The position numbers and the translations under genes are program-made. From Bathymodiolus brooksi (lineage: Eukaryota; Mollusca; Bivalvia; Mytilida; Modiolidae), in NCBI GenBank assembly GCA_963680875.1, contig OY804578.1:105367689-105431688 (forward strand): a stretch of 64,000 bases of DNA, read 5' to 3'. Below are positions 21,628-34,319 of the stretch, one piece after another. Every line of letters begins with the position of its first letter. The stretch's first letter is position 1. Under the pieces are notes generated by a model. The model was not told where the DNA came from. It saw nothing but the letters and a program-made list of their open reading frames with translations, and searched no databases.

Positions 21628-24600
21628 ACACACATATATATAACTGCTCACTTTCCTGATCGATAACCCTAACACACATATACATAACTGCTCACTTTCC
21701 TGATCGATAACCCTACCACACATATACATAACTGCTCACTTTTCTGATCGATAACCCTAACACACATATACATAACTGCTCACTTTCCTGATCGATAACC
21801 CTAACACACATATACATAACTGCTCACTTTCCTGATCGATAACCCTAACACACATATGCATAACTGCTCACTTTCCTGATCGATAACCCTACCACACATA
21901 TGCATAACTGCTCACTTTCCTGATCGATAACCCTAACACACATATACATAACTTCTCACTTTCCTGATCGATAACCCTAACACACATATACATAACTGCT
22001 CACTTTCCTGATCGATAACCCTACCACACATATACATAACTGCTCACTTTCCTGATCGATAACCCTAACACACATATACATAACTGCTCACTTTCCTGAT
22101 TGATAACCCTAACACACATATACATAACTGCTCACTTTCCTGATCGATAACCCTAACACACATATACATAACTGCTCACTTTCCTGAGAGATAACCCTAC
22201 CACACATATACATAACTGCTCACTTTCGTGATCGATAACCCTAACACACATATACATAACTGCTCACTTTCCTGATCGATAACCCTACCACACATATATA
22301 TAACTGCTCACTTTCCTGATCGATAACCCTACCACACATATACATAACTGCTCACTTTCCTGATCGATAACCCTAACACACATATACATAACTGTTCACT
22401 TTCCTGATCGATAACCCTAACACATATACATAACTGCTCACTTTCCTGATCGATAACCCTACCACACATATACATAACTACTCACTTTCCTGAGAGATAA
22501 CCCTACCACACATATACATAACTGCTCACTTTCCTGATCGATAACCCTACCACACATATACATACCTGTTCACTTTCCTGATCGATAACCATAACACACA
22601 TATACATAACTGCTCACTTTCCTGATCGATAACCCTACCACACATATACATAACTGCTCACTTTCCTGATCGATAACCCTAACACACATATACATAACTG
22701 CTCACTTTCCTGATCGATAACCCTAACACACATATACATAACTGCTCACTTTCCTGATCGATAACCCTAACACACATATACATAACTGCTCACTTTCCTG
22801 ATCGATAACCCTAACACACATATACATAACTGCTCACTTTCCTGAGAGATAACCCTACCACACATATACATAACTGCTCACTTTCCTGATCGATAACCCT
22901 AACACACATATACATAACTGCTCACTTTCCTGATCGATAACCCTACCACACATATACATAACTGCTCACTTTCCTGATCGATAACCCTAACACACATATA
23001 CATAACTGCTCACTTTCCTGATCGATAACCCTAACACACATATACATAACTGCTCACTTTCCTGATCGATAACCATAACACACATATACATAACTGCTCA
23101 CTTTCCTGAGAGATAACCCTACCACACATATACATAACTGCTCACTTTCCTGATCGATAACCCTACCACACATATACATAACTGCTCACTTTCCTGATCG
23201 ATAACCCTAACACACATATACATGACTGCTCACTTTCCTGATCGATAACCCTAACACACATATACATAACTGCTCACTTTCCTGATCGATAACCCTAACA
23301 CACATATACATAACTGCTCACTTTCCTGATCAATAACCCTAACACACATATACATAACTGCTCACTTTCCTGATCGATAACCCTACCACACATATACATA
23401 ACTGCTCACTTTCCTGATCGATAACCCTACCACACATATACATAACTGCTCACTTTCCTGATCGATAACCCTATCACACATATACATAACTGCTCACTTT
23501 TCTGATCGATAACCCTAACACACATATACATAACTGCTCACTTTCCTGATCGATAACCCTATCACACATATACATAACTGCTCACTTTCCTGATCGATAA
23601 CACTAACACACATATACATAACTGCTCACTTTCCTGATCGATAACCCTAACACACATATACATAACTGCTCACTTTCCTGATCGATAACCCTAACACACA
23701 TATACATAACTGCTCACTTTCCTGATCGATAACCCTACCACACATATACATAAGTGCTCACTTTCCTGATCGATAACCCTAACACACATATACATAACTG
23801 CTCACTTTCCTGATCGATAACCCTAACACACATATACATAACTGCTCACTTTCCTGATCGATAACCCTAACACACATATACATAACTGCTCACTTTCCTG
23901 ATCGATAACCCTAACACACCTATACATAACTGCTCACTTTCCTGATCGATAACCCTAACACACATATACATAACTGCTCACTTTCCTGATCGATAACCCT
24001 AACACACATATACATAACTGCTCACTTTCCTGATCGATAACCCTAACACACATATACATAACTGCTCACTTTCCTGATCGATAACCCTAACACACATATA
24101 CATAACTGCTCACTTTCCTGATCGATAACCCTACCACACATATACATAAGTGCTCACTTTCCTGATCGATAACCCTAACACACATATACATAACTGCTCA
24201 CTTTCCTGATCGATAACCCTAACACACATATACATAACTGCTCACTTTCCTGATCGATAACCCTAACACACATATACATAACTGCTCACTTTCCTGATCG
24301 ATAACCCTAACACACCTATACATAACTGCTCACTTTCCTGATCGATAACCCTAACACACATATACATAACTGCTCACTTTCCTGATCGATAACCCTAACA
24401 CACATATACATAACTGCTCACTTTCCTGGTCGATAACCCTAACACACATATACATAACTGCTCACTTTCCTGATCGATAACCCTAACACACATATACATA
24501 ACTGCTCACTTTCCTGATCAATAACCCTAACACTCATATACATAACTGCTCACTTTCCTGATCGATAACCCTAACACACATATACATAACTGCTCACTTT

Positions 24601-25436
24601 CCTGATCGATAACCCTAACACACATATACATAACTTCTCACTTTCCTGATCGATAACCCTAACACACATATACATAACTGCTCACTTTCCTGATCGATAA
24701 CCCTAACACACATATACATAACTTCTCACTTTCCTGATCGAAAACCCTACCACACATATACATAACTGCTCACTTTCCTGATCGATAACCCTACCCCACA
24801 TATACATAACTGCTCACTTTCCTGATCGATAACCCTACCACACATATACATAACTGCTCACTTTCCTGATCGATAACCCTAACACACATATACATAACTG
24901 CCCACTTTCCTGATCGATAACCCTAACACACATATACATAACTGCTCACTTTCCTGATCGATAACCCTAACACTCATATATATAACTGCTCACTTTCCTG
25001 ATCGATAACCCTAACACACATATACATAACTTCTCACTTTCCTGATCGATAACCCTACCACACATATACATAACTGCTGACTTTCCTGATCGATAACCCT
25101 AACACACATATACATAACTGCTCACTTTCCTGATCGATAACCCTAACACACATATACATAAGTGCTCACTTTCCTGATCGATAACCCTAACACACATATA
25201 CATAACTGCTCACTTTCCTGATCGATAACCCTAACACACATATATATAACTGCTCACTTTCCTGATCGATAACCCTAACACACATATACATAACTGCTCA
25301 CTTTCGTGATCGATAACCCTAACACACATATACATAACTGCTCACTTTCGTGATCGATAACCCTAACACACATATACATAACTGCTCACTTTCCTGATCG
25401 ATAACCCAACACACATATACATAACTTCTCACTTTC
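21628..25436. repeat. 44-bp satellite array, about 86 copies
   Basis: The unit is 'CGATAACCCTAACACACATA' + 'TACATAACTGCTCACTTTCC' + 'TGAT'. Copies differ mainly at CCCTAA/CCCTAC/CCCTAT and CGAT/GAGA. Variant markers ('CATAAGTGCTC' at 23749 and 24145; 'CACACCTATAC' at 23915 and 24311) repeat at exactly 396 bp, i.e. 9 units, showing block duplication. It fills most of MICAL intron 19. The left flank ('GCAGTTCTAAAATCTAATAG') matches a dispersed element carrying one monomer at 57.70-57.79 kb. Confidence 0.97.
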
Positions 25437-25529
25437 CTATCTTTCCTACATACACTTCAATAAACAAAAATGTTGAGGGGTTAAACTAGTTGTTTGGGGT
25501 CAAATCTATATCTTAGTAAATAAACGTTA

Positions 25530-25830
25530 GAGAATACCGAAGGGACAATCAAAAACGGACAATCCAGAGAAACTGGAAACAAGACGAAAAATAAAGTAAA
25601 ACAAAAACACAACACAATATGTATTGGACACCACGATACGTAAACAAACAAAAAACAAATAAATAAGACATGTGTCCTCCTACAAACATCGTTTTTATGT
25701 GGAAATTGTAACAGATATTACAACATGGCACTCAGAACGTAAAGACACATAATAGGACAACACAAAAATATATGGGGGAAAATAGCAACACGGACCCCAC
25801 CAAAAAACAGGGGGAATTATAGTGCTCGCG
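25530..25830 (+). repeat. Family D dispersed element
   Basis: 'AAACGTTAGAGAATACCGAA' and 'ATCCAGAGAAACTGGAAACA' mark a family also seen at 30.94-31.15, 38.82-39.00 and 39.41-39.59 kb (+) and at 31.60-31.88, 48.78-48.90 and 50.17-50.32 kb (-). It contains no credible ORF and lies in intron 19. Confidence 0.65.
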
Positions 25831-25936
25831 AAATTATGCGATGAAGGAGGATATTTTTATATTTACTAAGTTAAAACAATAATATTTAATATTGATAATA
25901 TATTATTATGTAGAAAGTAATGCACATTAAACTTAC

Positions 25937-26036
25937 TTTGCTGCTCGTAATTCTGCTTCATATTGAAGGAGAGTTTGTCTCCCAGAATACAATGAACACA
26001 GCCTTATCCGTAACTTTGGCTTATCTTTCTCTGGGG
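25937..26036 (-). CDS. MICAL: MICAL exon 19: bMERB-like helix
   Basis: Residues 1077-1109 read TPEKDKPKLRIRLCSLYSG, then RQTLLQYEAELRAAK. 'LLQYEAEL' corresponds to the 'LVRYESEL' segment of MICAL bMERB domains. Acceptor TTTTAG and donor GTAAGT fit. The usual continuation with the third long helix ('ELELEDRQ..') was not found before exon 20, so the bMERB is either short here or another exon was missed. Confidence 0.8.
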
Positions 26037-26354
26037 CTAAAAAAGAAAATATTGTTTTAGTATTAGCTAAAATAAATTTTCAACATTATCAATTCCATAG
26101 ATTAAACAAAAAATGTGAGCTCTGTCTTTCCACTGCACTTGCATGTAGCAAAAACACATGAAAATCGAATTCAATTGATTGTATTTATATAATGCACATG
26201 AACAAAGAGAACAGCAAATGTACAATTGGATACAGAAACAAGCAAAAGCTTTTATAAATCTGTCTCACAAAAAATATTATTATAAAAATTAACAAATCTA
26301 CTGTTAAGGAAAGGGTCGAGCATGGAACTTTGGGGAACCACTGTCCTTATAGGT

Positions 26355-26500
26355 ATCAATAAAAAACGTAGATATCAAAGTTAATGTGCACGATACATTT
26401 CTGGAATAACCTTCATCAGGTACACTCAAAACCAAAATATTTGCCAATTGACTTAAAAGTCTTTGGGAGCAAGAACACCAAAGGGTCTAAACAAGATAGA
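26355..26500 (+). repeat. Family B element, unexpanded
   Basis: 'AAAACGTAGATATCAAAGTT' ... 'GGAATAACCTTCATCAGG' ... 'CACCAAAGGGTCTAAACAAG'. A single-copy version of the 28-bp segment is present. Intronic. Confidence 0.7.
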
Positions 26501-26682
26501 AATTGAGTCAAAAAAGAAACTTGAGCAAATATCTTTGTAATCATCCGTTAAATGTGTTTGATAATTAGTATTGGAATGCTATATGCTGGAATTCATTCAA
26601 TGACATTAAGTAATGCATTTTACATTGTAAATATTATATGTCACCTAAAGAGGCATCCTCTATAGACTTTCAATTATATTTG

Positions 26683-26935
26683 GGGGTCGTCGTGGTCGTG
26701 ATAATATGATAGTTGGATTTACAACTACCTATGCAATCAGTACCTATCACCTCTAACGTTGTGAGTTCATATCCTGCTCAGGCGATACAACATTAGTGAT
26801 AGTTTGTCAGTGACCTGCGGCAGGTCAGTGGTTTTCACCGGGTACTCCGATTTCCTCCACCAAAGAAAAAACTTACCGCCACGATATAGCTGAAATATTA
26901 TTGAAAGTGGCGTTAAACACCATAACCATTACCCT
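26683..26935 (+). repeat. SINE (family A)
   Basis: A tRNA-like head 'GTCGTCGTGGTCGTGATAAT' and B-box-like 'TTGTGAGTTCATATCCTGC' precede a body with 'CCGGGTACTCCGATTTCCTC' and the tail 'GTGGCGTTAAACACCAT'. At least eight other copies lie in this window. The head suggests RNA polymerase III transcription of the parent family. Confidence 0.8.
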
Positions 26936-26988
26936 AACCCCATATCAAATCAATCGTAGGTATGGATAATTTCACTAAGTAAGCATAC

Positions 26989-27196
26989 TTTTAATATCCG
27001 CTTTGAGAGCCTTTTCTATTTCAACACCTTCTTTTTCGACTTCTTCCAGTTTTACCTCTGTTTCTTCTAACTGCCTCATGATTCCTTGTGCTAGTAAGGA
27101 AGCATTTTCCTGTCTCTGCCTTGCTAGTTTACGTGCTGCGAGATGTACACGTTGAACGTGTCGTACCTCTGTTTGGTCAGACTTACTGCACTTGAA
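26989..27196 (-). CDS. MICAL: MICAL exon 18: bMERB coiled coil
   Basis: Residues 1008-1076 begin FKCSKSDQTEVRHVQRVHLA and continue ARKLARQRQENASLLAQ, then RQLEETEVKLEEVEKEGVEI-EKALKADIK. This matches the first part of the bMERB/DUF3585 domain ('IQRQLEEIEVxxxELEKEGVELEKALR'), which binds Rab GTPases and folds back on the enzyme. The acceptor after 'TACTTTCAG' sets the start. The donor is GTATGC. Confidence 0.92.
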
Positions 27197-27224
27197 CTGA
27201 AAGTATTAAAAGATTTTTCTAAAT

Positions 27225-27490
27225 ATACATTATTAATTCATCACAGGGTTTGTAACAAGAGTAACATGATGGCTGCCACTAGAAGAGCAGGAACTGCTTA
27301 TCCTTTCGGAGCACATGACTTTACTCCCGGTTTTTAGTGGTGTTTGCTCAATATTTTGTTGTCTGTGTAGTGTTTAGTAGATCATTGTTTGTCCTTTGTC
27401 TTTTCTCGTTTGGGCATTGTTTTGTCTGTACTTTGATTTGAGACTGCTAATTACCCCTTTGGCATCTTCAAACTTTTCTTAGCAAACATA
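27225..27490 (-). repeat. Family C element, reverse, intronic
   Basis: 'GTTTGTAACAAGAGTAACAT' ... 'GCATCTTCAAACTTTTCTT' is the reverse of the family C consensus seen at 58.9-59.3 kb. The 64-codon ORF here is not a gene. Confidence 0.75.
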
Positions 27491-27695
27491 ATCTTCTCGA
27501 AACAGTAATACAATTCATTTTTAGCAATACTTAGTCTATCTTTTGAAATATTTATTTTTCAAGATTGAAACAAAATTCATTTATTGTGAGTTTACAATTT
27601 GCCTGAATATTTCTTTCATAAACATTTTGATGATAAAAAAAAAGATGTTATTCCAAATAGTAAATATTGGTTACTGTAACGCAGAGCGCTACAAA

Positions 27696-29880
27696 TGTCC
27701 CCCAAACGAACAATACAAGTACTAGTGGTATGAATGAAGAATAGTGTGAGAACATAGTAAGAAATAATTAGAGCCCAGTTTTTGACTCTATCATGTCTAT
27801 AGTAGAGCTTCTTTGTTATATTACCCTACAATGTGCTACAATAAACTAGTAAGCAAAGCAAGAATAAAAATGGCTTCAATTGTCTGCCATCATCTACAAC
27901 ACCAGTAATGGAGATGTTAGAAGACTATATCATTAGCATGAAATCAAATGCAAAAGATGTTTGTCATACACTATTATATTAATAAGCAAATATTAGATAG
28001 CTATGTGCATACTAAGTCTGAAAAGATATGGTTGTTATTCATCTTTGTGTTAAATTGAGTGTTTTTGCGGTTTCCATGGCAACGGCAGGCATTTTGAAAT
28101 TTCCAATCCTCAAAACCATTTATAAACATGCCATACAACATTTCTATTAAGTTTCATCCAATTCCGAGCACTTTAAATTTTTCACGTTTTTTGTGGCAAC
28201 GGCGGCCATTCTGAAAATTCTAAGCCTCAAAATTATGTGTACACATGTCAGACAAAATTTCTGGGAAGTTTCATCCAATTCCGAGCACCTTAGCAAACCA
28301 ACGATGAATATTAATTCGCAACATCATAATCTACTTGGAAACCAAATTTCACCCAAATCGGAGGATTTTTGTATTTGGCGGCCATTTTGTACCTTGGTTA
28401 CCATGCCAACGGCCGCCATTTTGAATTTGTTCAACCCCCAAAAGCTGCCACATACTACGGTGGATATTCCTACAAAGTGGATCATAATATGGCTCCCAAA
28501 CCTTGGATATCAATTCCCAACATCAAAATCTACTTGGAAACCAAATTTCGCCCAAATCGGAGGATGTTTGTATTTTGGCGGCCATTTTGGATTCAAAATG
28601 GCCGCCATAGCAAACCAACGATGGATATCAATTCGCAACATCATAATCTACTTGGAAACCAAATTTCGCCCAAATCGGAAGATTTTTGTATTTTGGCGGC
28701 CACTTTGGATTCAAAATGGCCACCATTGCAAACCAACGATGGATATCAATTCGCAACATCATAATCTACTTGGAAACCAAATTTCGCCCAAATCGGAGGA
28801 TTTTTGTATTTTGGCGGCCATTTTGGATTCAAAATGGCCACCATAACAAACCAATGATGAATATCAATTCGCAACATCATAATCTACTTGGAATCCAAAT
28901 TTCGCCCAAATCGGAGGATTTTTGTATTTGGCGGCCATTTTGTACCTTGGTTACCATGGCAACGGCCGCCATTTTGAATTTGTTCAACCCCAAAGCTGCC
29001 ACATACTACGGTGGATATTCCTACAAAGCGGATCATAATATGGCTCCCAAACCATGGATATCAATTCCCAACATCAAAATCTACTTGGAAACCAAATTCC
29101 GCCCAAATCGGAGGATTTTTGTATTTTGGCGGCCATTTTTGATTCAAAATGGCCGCCATAGCAAACCAACGATGGATATCAATTCGCAACATCATAATTT
29201 ACTTGGAAACCAAATTTCGCCCAAATAGGAGGATCTTTGTATTTTGGCGGTCATTTTGGATTCAAAATAGCCAACGATGAATATCAATTCGCAACATCAT
29301 AATCTACTTGGAAACCAAATTTCGCCCAAATCGGAGGATTTTTGTACCGTGGTTACCATGGCAACGGCCGCCATTTTGAATTTTTCCAACCCCAAAGGCT
29401 GCCACACACTACGGTTGATAATCCTACAAAGTTTCATGACGTTTGATGAAAGGATTCCAAATTTGTTTTAAATCCCCCCTTTTTTGTTTCCATGGCAACT
29501 GCGGCAAAGTTTGTCCAATTGATTCCGATTTTTTTGGCTTATCTCTTTCCACTAGTTGTGGATGTTGTTCCTACCAAGTTTCATCAATTTCCTTTCGGCG
29601 AGTAACCTGTTATGATCATTTTTGTGTTTTTCAATTTTTTAGCATTTTGGCCGTTTCCATGGCAACGGCGGCTATTTTGAAAATTCCGAAAGTAGTCTGC
29701 ACATCTACTCATAGTGCTTAACATTCCTGTGAAGTTTCATTGATTTCCTTTCAGTAGTCGCCGAGAAATGTGTCGGATAAACTTTTGGCGGAAGAAAGAA
29801 AGAAGAAGAATAATAATAATAAAAAGAAGAAGAAACGGAGCAAACACAATATGTCTCCCAAACTTTGTTTGGGGGATATA
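27696..29880. mobile_element. Repetitive non-autonomous element with tandem modules and 3' hairpin
   Basis: It begins TGTCCCCCAAACGAAC and ends GTTTGGGGGATATA, a short inverted terminal match. Inside, a module of about 115-150 bp with 'CTACTTGGAAACCAAATTTC', 'GCCCAAATCGGAGGATTTTT' and 'GGCGGCCATTTTGGATTCAA' recurs about seven times between 28260 and 29350, alternating with 'CCATGGCAACGGCCGCCAT' blocks. Before the end lie (GAA/AAT)n and a perfect hairpin 'GTCTCCCAAAC-TTT-GTTTGGGGGAT'. Overlapping plus-strand ORFs of up to 217 codons arise from the modules and are not proteins. It lies in intron 17. Confidence 0.6.
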
Positions 29881-29989
29881 ATTATTGCTTAGGAAAAGAC
29901 AAAAAATCGAATTTGAAAATACTGATCATATAGCCTATATGTTAAACTAAGAACAAAACAAACAAGACGTTGGCGTAATTAAAACTTAC

Positions 29990-30042
29990 AGCTGATCTCT
30001 TGTGAGGAGTGACCTTAGAAGGTTTCTTATCTCCTGCACCCT
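29990..30042 (-). CDS. MICAL: MICAL exon 17: short basic linker
   Basis: Residues 990-1007 read EGAGDKKPSKVTPHKRSA, a basic disordered stretch. Acceptor TTTCACAG and donor GTAAGT are strong. The phase (1 in, 0 out) fits both neighbours. Confidence 0.8.
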
Positions 30043-31200
30043 CTGTGAAAAAATAATATAATTCTACACGTATTTCGTCATTAAAAGTAGAATATCGTAA
30101 ATAAATGCAGAAACTAATTAAAACAATACTAGTACATTGACGTTTATCATATTCATTTCTAATTAATATCCACCTACACTAGAAGATGCAGAATAACATG
30201 TATTAGAAATATTATCAGTAATCTAAATGATATTGACCTCTATAGTTCGATTTATGCTCAAATCCTGCGTCACATCAGTTCATAACGTATGTATATAGTT
30301 ATTCGATTCCTCATTTGCAGTGCCTCCAAATGCAAAAATAAAGATGTTAATATCGTAAAGATATGAACACAGACATACAAATCACTGAAGCATAAAAACA
30401 TGAGTACAGACGTAAAACTCACGGAAGCATAAAGATATGAACACAGACGTAAAACTCACCGAAGCGTTTTATGAATGGTCAATGTTAATCAAATGGGTGA
30501 GTACCTATTAGTTAGTTTGTAGTCACATATGAAATATTATTGTACAATTTTTACACGATAAATTGAAAAATTATAAAAAAAAAAACAGATATCCAATAAT
30601 ATATTTCCCGAGGCAAACATGACTGGGGATATTTCAATATTGATTCTTCAGAGTTCAGTCATATATTTCATTAGAGCTTATTTCCTGACCATATCCACTA
30701 CTCCCTTCCTCAGTTATTGGTCACAATAAAGAAACATCCGACCATCATGACACCACCTTCTTACATACAATGTTACTTGTTCTCCTCACGCAGATAATTG
30801 AAATACTGACAAATAAAATCAATGGGAACTGATCACCACTTCAGAAGTCAAATACATCAATGTGCATATGGTTTACTACTTTGATATTGGTGTACTTTAT
30901 TCTCATTCGGATCCTATTTGTAAATTTTACATGCTTTCTGGAAATAAACGTTAGAGAAAACCAATAGAGTAATCAAGAATGGAAAATTCACAGAAACTGG
31001 AAACATTTGGGTACACAAGACACAAGACAAAGACAAACAAAACAAAACCACAACACAACACGTGTTGGACACCACTATACCCAAACAAACACAGATAACG
31101 TAAATAAGACATGAGCCATCCTACAAACAACGGGAAGTGAAGACGAACCGAAAAGCATGAGAATATCAAATTCATCAATATCATAGCATTATTAATATAC

Positions 31201-31432
31201 CTTTGACTGCTGCAAGATTCCTGGCTCGTTGATAACAAGTTGCAGAAAATTTGTATTTCCTGTCTTCTAACTCTTTAGACTCTCTATTGAGTTCTTTGAT
31301 TCTATTTTCGAGTAAATCTGAATTTCTTCTAATATTGTCTGACTGGGTATTGTCCCGTTGATCAGCTGACATATTCTCTTCTTCTGATATTAGCTGTAAT
31401 TGTGACAAGTCAACCTTATCTCCAGTTTTATC
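31201..31432 (-). CDS. MICAL: MICAL exon 16: coiled-coil linker
   Basis: Residues 913-989 begin DKTGDKVDLSQLQLISEEEN, followed by a heptad-like region 'RRNSDLLENRIKELNRESKE' and 'YQRARNLAAVK'. It is predicted helical/coiled and precedes the bMERB. Splice sites: TTATGTAG before the exon, GTATAT after it. Confidence 0.8.
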
Positions 31433-32001
31433 CTACATAAACAAAACATTATTTCTTATGTTTAATAAGCACATGAACAATGATGATAAAATACAGTGTT
31501 TATCAATTTAATATATGAAACAGAATTTGATATGGTATATTGTTTTGTGTAGAATTATTATAAAACTTACACAATTGTACATTCGTGTTTGTCTCTAGTT
31601 GTTGGTAGGAGGGCTAATGTCCTATTCATGTTGTTTGTGTTCGATTGCGTGTAGTGGTGTCCAACAACGTTTGGATTATATGAGTAGCACGGTGAGTGTC
31701 TTATAAGAAGTATAAACTTCTTACCCTTTGTGAGCATCTGCGGTTTTTAGTGAGGTTCGCATTGTGTTGTGGTTTTTGGTTTCCTCTTCTTCGCTTTGTG
31801 TCTTCTACCCAACATCTTTCCTTTCAAGTGCATAATAAATGTCCTCCCTTATTACTCAACCACAAACAATGGCGACGATTTCCAAATGCTTATATATTTC
31901 GAAGATTGTAATTAGAGATTCACCCTTTTTGTAAATGATTTAATAAAATCATATATTTAATATACATATGTTAGTGTAGCTTTATAATATATAATATTTA
32001 C

Positions 32002-32066
32002 ATTGTGTTTATCCTCTGTTGAGCTCCAATCATTTACATGACCTCTGCCTCTTTGTGGTATTTTAT
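32002..32066 (-). CDS. MICAL: MICAL exon 15: linker
   Basis: Residues 891-912 read DKIPQRGRGHVNDWSSTEDK-HN. It is a small polar exon with a clean acceptor (AATTTTAG) and donor GTAAAT, phase consistent. No domain recognised. Confidence 0.75.
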
Positions 32067-32635
32067 CTAAAATTACAAAAAAACATCATTTTATATTATC
32101 ACATTATGACTGTTGTAAATTGATATAATTACATTTTATCAAATTGAATAAAAATTATAAAACAAAATATGCTTTTAATACAGGCCACAAGTGAGCATTT
32201 CAGACTATTGCAGTCTCATCATTTATTTATTATGAGAAGAGAGTTTGAGTAGTGAGTGGCAACCATTCCATCAATATCACTTCTCACGTCAAACCATTGA
32301 ATACAAAAACGACGAAGACATGTCCCGTTGGAAATCCAGGTTCTGGTTTGGGATTGCATGTTTCACTGATATTGGGTTTTTTTGGTGTCTAAACTGTGGT
32401 TGTTTTGTACTTTTCCAAATTACATGTATTTTATCTTTGTTTTATAAAGGGCAGAGTTAACTGCATTTGTATGGTAGTTGGATACTACATTTTTTTAAAT
32501 AAAGTTGGTCAATGCCTTTTGCCAGATACGTGGTTTTCTTCGGGTACTCATATTTGCTCCATCAATAAAATTGCCTACAACGATATAAATGAATTATCAT
32601 GATATTATAACTATAATCGTAGTCTCATAAAAGTT

Positions 32636-32965
32636 AAACCGCATCGATGGTGTATTGGTTAGCAGGCTCGCCTCGAGTGTGGTCGATCGTGGGTTCGAGC
32701 CCCTATCAGGTATCAAGTGCGCAGCATTAAGGAGAAAGAGCAAAGACTGCATGGGATTGACTTGGAATCGCGATAATGTGTCCGAGTGAAGCAACATGTA
32801 TCCCTCCGGATTGTTGTTTCAGTGAACTAGCACTATAAAAATCCAATTAAGCGTATTGATCTATAGTACAAAGCGGACCTCATCATCATCTGATTGACAA
32901 ATAACTTGTTCTCACCATGATATAGCTGACACATTACTGAGTTGGCGCTAAACAACAATCACTCA
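32636..32965 (+). repeat. tRNA-derived SINE, second family
   Basis: The head 'GATGGTGTATTGGTTAGCAG' plus 'GTGGGTTCGAGCCCCTATC' gives A- and B-box-like motifs. The body contains 'GTTTCAGTGAACTAGCACTA' and the tail 'ATATAGCTGACACATTACTG' ends in (TCAC)n. Reverse partial copies occur around 56.85-57.05 and 60.59-60.83 kb. Confidence 0.75.
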
Positions 32966-33230
32966 CTCATTCACTCATAAAAGTTATTCTACAACAAACA
33001 GATCAAACGAACAATGTCAATGACATTATGAAAGACATTAAATTACTTAAGTATTAAGAAAAGATATGGATGTAAATGAACATGAGAGACAATCTAATTG
33101 TATACCTAAACACAAAATAAATTAAAAGGACAGGGCTTTTATTGCTGTTCTACATTCACAGAATCTTATTTCGTATTTCTATTTTCTGTAATTAATTATC
33201 TGATGATAATAAGCTATGTTTATTGTTTAC

Positions 33231-33394
33231 CTGATCCACCAGAGGCAGTTTCCATATATTTGACCACATTTTGCTTGACAGCTTGTCTCTTCAGTGTCTG
33301 CCAAAGTGTGTTAGCTTCCTTGATTGTCATACGTTTGTCAATAGCAGTTCCTATATTAGCTTCTACTAGTTCACCAATATCATCATCCTCACTA
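33231..33394 (-). CDS. MICAL: MICAL exon 14: linker
   Basis: Residues 836-890 begin SSEDDDIGELVEANIGTAID and include 'KEANTLWQTLKRQAVKQN' and a Gly/Ser end. Acidic start, basic helix after. The acceptor is TATTGATAG and the donor GTAAAC; phases fit. Confidence 0.8.
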
Positions 33395-33455
33395 CTATCA
33401 ATAGAAAATAATGCAAGTCAACATTTGTGAATTATTTGTTTGTTTCTGGTTTGAT

Positions 33456-33695
33456 TTGGTTTGGTCTATGGTGTTTAATGCCACTTTCAACAATATTTCA
33501 GCTATATCGTGGTGGTCAGTTTTATTGGTGGAGGAAACCGGAGTACCCGGAGAAAACCACCAACCTATTGCAAGTCAATGTCACATAAATGTCACATATT
33601 GATGTATCGAATACACCTCGCCATGAACGGGGTTTGAATTCATAACTTTAGTGGTAATAGGCACTGATTGCACAGGTAGTTGTAATTCTAATGCA
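33456..33695 (-). repeat. SINE (family A), reverse
   Basis: Starts with the inverted tail 'GGTGTTTAATGCCACTTTCA' and ends with the inverted head near 'AGGCACTGATTGCACAGG'. The tRNA-like end is truncated. Confidence 0.75.
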
Positions 33696-34073
33696 ATATG
33701 TTTGTATCGTCAGATTTGATTGGTTACTATTCTATGTAAAATTATCAATCTACAAGTCGTAACTAATGGGCCTGCTGGAAGGATCTGCCATCTTTAAAAC
33801 GTAGAACCCTACATGTCATATTTACAACAATGCACAAAAATAATTAAAATGCCTACCTTGCAAACTTATTTTAGTTATATTTGATCAAAATTGAAGAGTA
33901 CGCGAAGCCAAAAAAACGTCTGATCTTTACGTTTTAAACTCGAAGTCTTCATATAACGTCATGTATTTTATATGCCAAAGTCGTCAACAACATTTTGCGG
34001 AATTTTAATTTATGTGATTCTTAGATCCAGGGAAATGTAAAAAATACATTTTTATCTTCAGTAAATAACACAC

Positions 34074-34287
34074 CTAGATGATTTTTCTTCCATCACTTGT
34101 TCTTGGTTGACCACTGCAAACATTCCTCGACCTCCTCGTATTGAGGCACCAAAATTGTGCTGAAATATTTTCTCTTCTGGTTCATCGTTTTCATCATCGC
34201 GCGAATTGTAAAAATCAACCCTTCGCAATGAAGCTGAAGTCACTGTTCGGGCCAGAAAATTGGGTCTTTCGGGAAGTCGGGGATTAT
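34074..34287 (-). CDS. MICAL: MICAL exon 13: linker
   Basis: Residues 765-835 read DNPRLPERPNFLARTVTSAS ... 'RDDENDEPEEKIFQHNFGAS' ... 'MEEKSSR'. It is proline/charge-rich. It sits between the LIM and coiled-coil parts, where MICALs have a variable linker. Acceptor TTTCCAG, donor GTGTGT. Confidence 0.82.
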
Positions 34288-34319
34288 CTGGAAATAAAAT
34301 ATGTCAGATAACAATTCAC

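Noticed and set aside
28193..29471. Overlapping plus-strand ORFs of 131-217 codons with repeated motifs
   Set aside because: They arise from repeated modules of a non-coding element, appear in several frames at once and show no known domain.
32640..32715. Functional tRNA gene
   Set aside because: A- and B-box-like motifs are present but no closed cloverleaf can be drawn, and the sequence continues into a SINE body and tail.
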